Below, in pieces: positions 56,265 to 64,000 of a DNA stretch of 64,000 nt; the stretch's first letter is position 1; every line of letters begins with the position of its first letter. The stretch is taken from contig NW_006768779.1 of the NCBI RefSeq assembly GCF_000204055.1, positions 194,483 through 258,482 on the forward strand, in the 5' to 3' direction. The notes under the pieces are model-generated. The model worked only from the letters and a program-made list of their open reading frames with translations, was not told the DNA's origin and searched no databases. The translations under genes were made by a program, and so were the position numbers. This stretch comes from Melampsora larici-populina 98AG31 (lineage: Eukaryota > Basidiomycota > Pucciniomycetes > Pucciniales > Melampsoraceae).

Positions 56265-57093
56265 CGCGACGAGTGGTAAGTAGGTGTGTGTTCTAATCAA
56301 TGTGGTAGAGCTATTGACCGAGGCCTGACGATGTGAAAGCTGTGGTAATGTATCACAGCTTACACACCATACAACATGTGAAATATGTTATACATAGGTA
56401 CATGTCACTACCAGGTGACATGTACTGCACCTCAAATTTGAATATTTTCCAAAGTGTGTTGTAATTTCAAACACTCACTCATACCATAGTCTAGCAATTA
56501 AATGGGTTGACAAATGTCAGCCAGTCACACAAACTAATAGACGCAATCACACCTAGATTATCATTAGTGTATTTGATGAGGAACTTTGTCGCAATGACTT
56601 TTCAGCTAGAGCTCTCTAGTGTGTTACCTAGATATCCCATTCCCGTGACACCAGCGGAAGACCACACCCGACCGACCATACCAGAGTTGAAGATGTCTTA
56701 ATCTTATAGGCACTAGGGACGGGTAGATTACATGGATCATTATCTTCATGTATAAGTTGATATATATTCATAAATGAGGATTCTCAATTGGGGTAACTGG
56801 CCAATCTCATAGTGGCAGATTTTGGCTGACGTCAAACAAACACTGACGGCAGCCAGTAGTCAAACCTCCCTGTAGCTCCCTATTGTCGAATTGTGTTCAA
56901 GGAACATTTGCAATTCACTTAGCTCCAGGGTGGACACAAACAGTATTTTTTGTAATACTAGATCTTCCACATATGCCCAATCGGGAAGAGCTAGCTTTGA
57001 TTCGTTCTGTACATCTTTTTTCCGAGTCCTCATCTTTTCACTTATCATCAATTTTCAATTTTCACATCTTGTGATTTTAAAGTCATTCTCTCA

Positions 57094-60000
57094 ATGGGAT
57101 TGAATGGTCGTGCTATTGCTTGCCCAGGCTCCTCTCGATTTTCTAAACGCAAGGCTCCAACCACCCCTGCCGCAATCCAGAAAGCTGAAAATGACCAAGC
57201 AAAGACCACCTGGGGAAAGAGACGGTGTGAAGAAATTGTCGAGGCACTCAATTTTCCCCCTGAACCAAACCCTCAACCTACAAATGCTGACAATCTCAAT
57301 GATAATCTTCAATTTAATGAGAACTTGGCAGAGCACATTGCCAACAATGCAAACAACGTCAACAACGATGATCCCCAACGGCCACCTTTAACATTCACTC
57401 AATTCATCTCGGGTGATCAATACAGGGATCACCGACTTCGACAGGATGCACAGTGGAAGGACATCATGCCATCAATTTTCATAGCTTTCATGCAAGGCGC
57501 GGAGCGCACATCAAACTGGGGTAATGATGCCCTATGGAAGCACGACTTCAATGAGAACATTATCTGCTCCTGTCGTGAAGGTGACAAACATCAACGGGCT
57601 GTTGATACTGTGGATTTGATTTGTGAGGTTTGGAATTATGATTGAAAATGTGATGTGGTTTACATGCTGAAGTTTGCTATGACCAGTTCGTCGCAAGCTT
57701 ATTGTTGAATTCTGCTTGTGCACCCCAGACCAAGTTAGGTTGATCAACCAAGGATATCTCGGAGGAACACCTAAGCAGCCTGAGACTGCATTCTCTCTCT
57801 GGCTCCTTCGCTTCTATCACCTGGCATGGGAATATTGCCACTCAAATATTCAACCTTTTGCTTTAATGATAGACAAATTCTTGGACGTGTTCAACCCACT
57901 AATCCTGGTTGCTAATACCCATGAGGTGATATCATCTTTTCAATTGATGAAATACATGCTCTGACATTTAACATTCACCCAGCCTCGATTGTGGCGAGTT
58001 CCAATGACAGGTGCGATCATTTGCTACCAACAAATACTCAAAGGGATAGAAGAGCTCAAGACTCGCAGCCTTGACCTTACTCCTTTGCAGAGACTTGCGG
58101 CTAATTTCCCAAGGTGTTTTGGTCCACCTGGTGCATCGGGAATCCAGAGCGGACCTCAATACATAGTTTGCGTGGATGGAAACTTCCAACAGCGACGTCA
58201 TGAATCCGCCAGTCGCATCTTTGACGAGATCCCAGTGGTCATGCCATCCTTATTTATGAAACCTGAGGCAGTATCAAAATGGGAGCCTCCCAATTCGGGT
58301 AGGCTCCCTAGGGCTGATGTTGACCTGGTATTACTTCCTTTTGAAAAAGTGCCAATGAAGGATCACACGGCTTACCTATCTATTGGTGCCTGTGATTAGG
58401 ACCCCTGCACACAACAGCACACGGCAGCAGCGGACAAACGAGATGCATCCAGCTGGCGAGGTTGTGAAGAGACGGGTTTGATAGGAATGGCATGCCGACA
58501 TGACCATATGCTGAAAATGGTCAAGGTCATCCGAAGTGGTGAAAAGTGAGCAATTAAAAGTAACGGAACATCATATTACTCTTAACTCACTGAACCGTAC
58601 TCTTGTACCCCTCCTGAACAGGGCTTATTTTGTACATGCTCTGCTGGGCGAACTATTCACCGCAATTCTTGAAGGCTATACTGATACCAATAATTCTGGT
58701 GTTGGGCTCCTATATGAAATTGGATGTACCCTAGAAAAAGGTGTGATTAAGGTAAGTTTGTCACGGAAAATATTTTCAAATCTATTTTATTAATGTAATC
58801 ATGAACATCCAGCACAATCTATTTGTTGATGAGCGAGCGCAAGAACGTTTGATCTTTGGTACAAGTGCATTTCATGCATATGTTCATCGGTGGTCCTGTC
58901 AACTGCAATACAATCCACGACTCAATGCGCGGTGGGGTTTCTCAGATGGGGAAGGACTGGAACGTGAATGGTTCAAGGTGTCACCTCTAATTGCTCCCCT
59001 GCGGTGGGCGAGTCCACAGTTTTGGGTTGACGCATTGCATCTGAAACTCCAGCATAACAATGCGTTATCTCGTGAGAAAGCAGGTATCCATCTATTTCTG
59101 CTTTTTTCTTATAATACCTTTGCAAGGTATATTGATTGAAAACCTAACATATGTTACAGCAAAGTCAACATTACTTAAGCTCGGGACGACACAAAAAAGA
59201 CTACATGACGCACATAGCAAGCTTGGGGAGTTGGAAAGAAGTGGTCTGACAACCGAATATATTGGCGCTCAATGGGAACAACAGAGAACTTGTCAAGCTG
59301 AAATCACGGGAGACGGGAGATTGATGACACTGAAGGTTCAACTGGGCCGACTCATTGAACTTGAGGAGGAATTTCAACTTGCTCAGTGAGTTTCTCTAAG
59401 ACCTCCCTATGATGAACACCTATATTAAAGACAGTTTTATAACTATCAGCAAAGAGCTGAAGACTCTTCGCCGCAAAAGGAGGGCAAATATGTCACAGGC
59501 TGACCATGACGCTTTGCGAGACCTCCCATCAACACTTGTTGAACTAGAAGAGGCAATCACCAAAATTGCGGATGATTTAGGAGGTGATGCATTTCGAGAT
59601 ATGCCTGAGGTGAAAGGTGAGTTTGTGATTGATTGTGACTGAGTTTGTTGAACTGAGTAATGGGTTAAATATTCCATATCCTAGACCCACGGGCACGCCT
59701 CACAATGCGAATTCGAATGACTAAGGAGTCGCTTTATGAAGCAATGGTTGGGAAAATTGAGTGGCAAAAGAAGTGGAATCAGCCGGGCCTAGGTCAGTCT
59801 AAAGTACAATGCCAGGTTTTAAAAGTAATCTATTGATCATTGCTTGGTTTGATAGGGACCTCCGACCAAGCAAGATATAAGAAAGTCATGGACACTTGTA
59901 ACAAAACTTTGACAACCAAATATGCAACATTCAAGTCAAATGTGGTGAAGTACCATAACAATTACCCAAATTCCCCAGTTATACGACTCCCAACATTGGA

Positions 60001-60770
60001 AGAAGTGAAAGCAATGGATATAACCGATGCTTTTTGGAATATAGGACATCTAACGCATCCCGACGAGCCCTGGGCTGTCGATGTTGCAACACAAATGGGA
60101 ATCCAGGCCTTTCGAACAGCGCGAAGTGCTGCTGAAGAGCTTGAAAGAATAGCCTGTGAAGTTCAGCACATGATCAGGTCAGCCCTAGAAATGGAACTTA
60201 AGCTCAACTCGCTGCTCACGCTCTGCCACTTGCGTGAGTCATTCTATATATTTAACTAAATAACAATAAATTACTGATCTTGGAATCACAGCATGGGTCA
60301 ATGGTGGTCCTGAAGAAAAGCAACCATTGCAGTTAGTGATGGCTGATGCACTCGTCTCAAGATCCAATTGGGAAGTATGTCAAAACATGTTGAAAGCGTT
60401 GCATAAAGAGCTTACCTTTTGGTTTTGTCGAACTTGGATGGTTTGGCACACTCACCTTCCCGGGCTAATTCAAAATACGGCAGCCTATTCTAATGAGACC
60501 ATGGCTAGTTTTTCATATTTGCAATTGCAATGGAAATCTTTGATAGAAAGGTGCAGTCGCACATGGGAATGTATTGTTTGGTGCCCATCGGTGCCTGCAC
60601 AACAACTTGATGAACTGGAATTGATTGATCAGGAAATACCGTTACATGATGAAGATGATATGAGAAATAACATTGATGACTTGGAGTATGACCTTACTCA
60701 CAACCTGGTATTAATGGAAGATGATGATGAAATGCTGGTTGATTTTGTTCTTACGGGTGATAATTTTTAA
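57094..60770 (+). CDS. KDZ transposase B with CxC1-like N-terminus
   Basis: ATG at 57094; about nine introns (for example 57623-57686 and 58299-58399). CxC1-like cluster: ICSCREG, FCLCTPDQVRL, GYLGGTPKQPETAFSLWLL and FLDVFNPLIL. KDZ core: VCVDGNFQQRR (58168), GMACRHDHML (58485), LLYEIGCTLEKG (58712), SAFHAYVHRWSCQLQYNPR (58865) and SDGEGLEREW (58945). Coiled-coil exons (59165-59620) and long C-terminal helical exons follow, ending with an acidic tail and DFVLTGDNF. No in-frame stop was found. One oddity: the family's YDI(A/G)C aspartate reads YEIGC here, while decayed copy A keeps Asp. Family assignment is firm; activity is uncertain because of that change. Confidence 0.88.
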
Positions 60771-62285
60771 AGTGCATCTTCTCATATTTGTACAAATGTT
60801 CATCCTTGAATCATTCTACACATTCAAATCCCAAATCAGTCTTTTTATTTATTATGTCTTCACAATTCAGAATATGCATGATAAATGATTTGCCGGCCAT
60901 AAAATGGATGGCTACCTAACAAAGCCCCGCTTTGACTGCATAATAAAGCAATTGAGCCTTTGAAGCAAAGGGTTTGCTTCAGGGATACAATTGTTAGTCC
61001 CACTTTGGAATGTCCCAAAGCGGTAAGACAATAATATTACAGAATGAGAAGGATTCCCTTGGTTAATCAGTCTCTTATACTCTATAAGAAGACTGAGTAA
61101 CCAACTTGGACTCAGGAGGTGGACCCAGGCGCCGGTGGTGGTAGTAATATTCCTCCACATATATACTATTCTATCATATTACTATTATAAGTTGTGAATA
61201 TATGTAGGTTCTGATTGACATCAAGGGGGATCCTACATATTATTCAAAAATTGTGTCTCACTGTAAGTCTTGAATCATCTCATTGAGTCTTATGGTTACA
61301 AATTTTTGCCTATTATGAAGGTGGAATATAGATAATATTACTAATATTATGAAGGACAAATATACTTCTAACAATTGATTATCAAGCCTGTTGTTACTTG
61401 AATATGTAGCAGAAATATCCCTTGCACATCTCATTTGTCCTGTGCAATACAAGTAAATATGAATACTAATGAAGGAGGAATATTATGACTAAGATAGTTA
61501 AGTTGTCAACAATAATAGAGTCATAATTTTAAGCTGATAATAATATCAAGTAAGACTGTTAAACTTACATATTGTGAACTGGTGAATCTATGTACGTACC
61601 TCCTGTAAGAGGCATAATATGATTCATATTATTCAGTTGTCCATAATAATAGAGTAATATGTTTAAGTTGATAAGAATATGAAGGAAGAAATGAAGACTT
61701 TTAAACTGACATATTGGTCACTGGTGACTCTATTCACATACCTCCCATATGAATAACTTTTCTCCTTGTCCTTCTTTCTCTGTGACTTTATGTAAGTCAT
61801 GTATCATATCAAGGATTAACTTTACAGCCCAGGTTCTCAAACATATGTAGGAGGAGTTGCTCTATGTTTCCCAGTATGTGAACTCCAGCAGAAGGTTGGG
61901 AAAGTATGAAGGAGGGATAATCCTCCTACAAATTATTCAAAAACTTATATGATTATCAGTTTGTGAAGGACATCACATGTATGATATGATATGAATGAGG
62001 AATATGGTTTTGAACTTTGGAATAATCAGTGGAAGGGATGATACATATGCGGACCCAATCTATTTTTCTTTTGATAAACACAGGGTGGCTTTGGTTTAAT
62101 ATGAAGGGGGAGTTTTTGACCATTATGCAGAAGGAGAATTCACGACTTGTGATGATTTCTCAACTCATGTTCAACAGATTTTGTAAGTGGGAAGATTGAA
62201 ATGTATATGTGATATTCTGACCAACAAAAGGAATATTCACCTCTTGTGATGTTTTCTCAATTTATATTCAAGTCATATTACTTCC
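60771..62285. other. AT-rich non-coding DNA with LTR-like segment and tandem duplication
   Basis: No coding sequence seen. A roughly 135-bp tandem duplication lies at about 61503-61770 (landmarks AATAATAGAGT, TAAACT.ACATATT, GGTGA.TCTAT and TACCTCC). Recurrent GAAGGAGGAATATTA motifs occur throughout. Confidence 0.5.
60992..61373. repeat. Possible LTR (382 bp)
   Basis: Starts TGTTAGTCCCAC and ends TCTAACA, so the termini are TGTTAG..CTAACA. The sequence just after it, ATTGATTATCAAGCC, loosely resembles a TGGTATCAGAGCC-type primer site. The flanking 5-mers (ACAAT and ATTGA) differ, so it is not a clean solo LTR, and no second copy is in the window. Confidence 0.3.
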
Positions 62286-63560
62286 TACGGAATGCGAGAT
62301 GTGTCAAGGTGACAATGCAAAAATCAAAAAACAAAAATCACAATTCCCGGGTGCGAAAATCAAAAATCAAAGACAAAACTACAGAAAATACTCAAACACA
62401 GGGCAAAAACCCCTGTACTGGAGTAAAAGTCATGGCAGAAACCCCTTTCAGACCAGGTTACGGCCCAAATTTCAGTAGATTTACAACTTGAAACTCAACA
62501 TTTGTCACCCCATTGTCGCATTGACACAAAAAGTACCAGGAAAGCCACAAAAGAGGAAATCAAAATTCAAAAAACAAAAAAACAAAAGTTGAAAATCAAG
62601 AAAAAAATGTCAATAATCAAAAAACGACAATTAACAAACCATAAACAAGGACCCCAAAGATGAAAACTTCACATTAGATGATGGAAAGTGTACAAACCAC
62701 CTCTCGACCTCTCTACCTCTCAACCAATCACACAACCCACACACCATCACCAATCATCTTAGTCATTCTTCCAACTTTTGTCATAGTCACCACCCATCCA
62801 CTTGTTCAACAAAACCTACACTACACTGAACTTCTTTGATCGTCTCCACTCTTCTTCATCCTTATTTGATTGTCTTCACTCTTCTTCATCCTTCTTTGAC
62901 CGTCTTCACCCTTCTTCAATCTTCTTGGATTGGCTTCAATCCTCTGTAATCTTCCTTAGTATTCTTCAATCGGCTTCAATCTTATGTAATCTTCTTTGAT
63001 TGTCTTCACTCTTCTTCATCCTTCTTTGATCGGCTTCAATCTTCTTGAGTATTCTTCGATCGGCTTCAATCTTCTTGAGTATTCTTCAATCGGCTTCAAT
63101 CTTCTTGAGTATTCTTCGATCAGCTTCAATCTTCTTCTTTAGTATTCTTCAATTGGCTTCAATTGGCTCCAATCTTCTTCAATCTTCTTTGATTGCCTTC
63201 CATCTTATTTGATCAGCTGCAATCTTCTTTGTTTTTTTTTCTCAGAGCTTTGTCTTTCAACATCATGAACCGTCCCAATTGTCCCTTGTGTCAAAATACT
63301 CTCCGTCAAGGCAGACAGCAAATATGTGAACCGTGCCTTGAAAACATCAATGCGGACCAAAACAAAATAGTTCCTCAATCTTCTCAACCCCGTCAGGCCC
63401 AACCCAATCTTCCCAACCCCGCCCTGCCAACCTCAAGGTCATCAATGCCAAAGCAGTGCTACAACAGAATGTGCTTATATCCTGGAAGAAGTACTTGACA
63501 TTACACAATACCGCAAGTATACCAGCAATCACAACTTTGAACTCTGTGATTCTGATATTC
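62286..63560 (+). repeat. Alpha-kinase-associated repeat, copy 2
   Basis: Second copy of the segment at 39956-41253, starting at GGAATGCGAGATGTGTCAAGG. Same order of A-rich blocks, pyrimidine-rich tandem region (about 62820-63230) and alpha-kinase 5' coding part. Similarity to copy 1 ends near 63560, where this copy continues further into kinase-like sequence. Confidence 0.85.
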
Positions 63561-63655
63561 CTTTGGTCAATGAGGTGATGCAAGGTCTCAGTCATTGGTC
63601 TCATAAACACTATGACGGAAGAATAAAGGTTGCGGATCTTCAGGGGGTGGGTTTG
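63265..63655 (+). pseudogene. Alpha-kinase-like gene fragment
   Basis: ATG at 63265 opens a C4 zinc-ribbon-like N-terminus (CPLCQNTLRQGRQQICEPC). After a frame change or intron near 63455 the sequence reads ECAYILEEVLDITQYRKYTSN and then LSHWSHKHYDGRIKVADLQGVG (in outline). The latter matches the conserved (S)HW/F...G....V.D.QGVG strand pair of alpha-kinases such as eEF2 kinase. After about 63655 the expected TDP motif and metal-binding region are not found, so only the 5' part of the kinase domain is present. It lies inside the duplicated repeat, so it is a mobile or duplicated fragment rather than an active host gene. Confidence 0.6.
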
Positions 63656-64000
63656 GTATTGACAGTCACAGTCCTCTGGCAAGCCAAACCGGCCTTTGAT
63701 TTTTGCTTTGATTCTTTGACTGACATGTTCTCTTCCAACATCCCGGACTGGATCCCGTTGGGCATTGTGTTGTTGAGCCTTCTTCCGCTTTTGGTACTTG
63801 ACCAACTTTTGCTTGCAGAGGTCTGATACTGGTTTTGGCATCTATGGAAAAAAACATTGTTTTGATTAGTGGTATGTTCAACACTTCAAGATTTTGGAAT
63901 TTGTGTGGGGATGCCGTGAAATAATGATCAAAGTGAATAAACATTGAGTGATTGAATATTTGATGGATTGAATGTTTGATTTGGGAAATGAATCAATGTG

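Larger units (their letters stand above)
54532..60770. mobile_element. KDZ-type DNA transposon B (boundaries by gene content)
   Basis: Divergent companion (54532-56264) and transposase (57094-60770), both apparently with continuous frames across introns. It lacks the palindrome arrays and hAT MITE seen in copy A. Terminal inverted repeats were not identified. Confidence 0.65.

Noticed and set aside
63347..63841. 164-codon minus-strand frame at the right edge
   Set aside because: Its lower half is antisense to the alpha-kinase-like fragment; the upper half has no recognisable domain and could be real only if a longer window supports it.

Overview
The window reads as nuclear DNA of a basidiomycete fungus, most likely a rust (Pucciniales) with a large, repeat-rich genome. 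The grounds are AT-rich sequence, many 60-100 bp GT-AG introns (one with a TACTAAC-type branch point), KDZ-type transposases with CxC1-like cysteine clusters, fungal CACTA/Tnp2-like transposases, a Helitron-type helicase and an alpha-kinase fragment. No database search was run, so the taxon is an inference. Almost everything recognisable is mobile DNA; only two or three genes look like host genes, and two of those are broken by insertions. Two 100-N assembly gaps lie at 11290-11389 and 41735-41834.

Layout. 1-4950: unassigned DNA, a small two-exon gene (1370-1804), a 170-179 bp tandem satellite (about 2490-4093) and AT-rich repeats. 4560-12140: KDZ element A, a decayed KDZ transposase (+, from 8171) and a divergent companion gene (-, 7164-4946), with a GC-rich hAT-type MITE between them and three arrays of short palindromes, one inside a transposase intron. 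12553-13171: a truncated fold-back CACTA relative. 13172-15530: nothing recognised. 15571-31416: complete 15.8-kb CACTA element A (CACTAC termini, TAA target duplication) with a broken transposase and five further genes; it split the 3' end of a five-exon host gene (32602-31417, remnant at 15567-15533). 33297-34994: an F-box-like gene with a 348-bp MITE and an in-frame TGA. 35206-35802: a complete miniature LTR retrotransposon (TRIM) whose 250-bp LTRs each hold a tRNA-like Pol III unit, followed by an inverted duplication, a cut LTR and a third LTR (to 36583). 37321-39965: 5'-truncated Helitron helicase. 39956-41253 and 62286-63560: two copies of a repeat carrying the 5' part of an alpha-kinase-like gene. 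41255 to about 53500: CACTA element B, related to A, with a fold-back MITE near its left end. 54532-60770: KDZ element B, the better preserved companion/transposase pair. 60992-61373: a possible LTR.

Common themes. Both CACTA elements carry a transposase plus SAP-like and coiled-coil accessory proteins, in different orders. Both KDZ elements carry the same divergent companion gene, suggesting a two-protein system. Every in-frame stop found in these decaying genes is TGA, and where a paralogue gives the ancestral residue it is usually arginine, which points to CGA-to-TGA change at CpG. The most unusual object is the TRIM: it has a half-tRNA-iMet type primer site, a polypurine tract, a 5-bp target duplication, and a tRNA-like sequence with A box, B box and T4 terminator inside each LTR, an architecture analogous to the 5S-bearing Cassandra TRIMs of plants.
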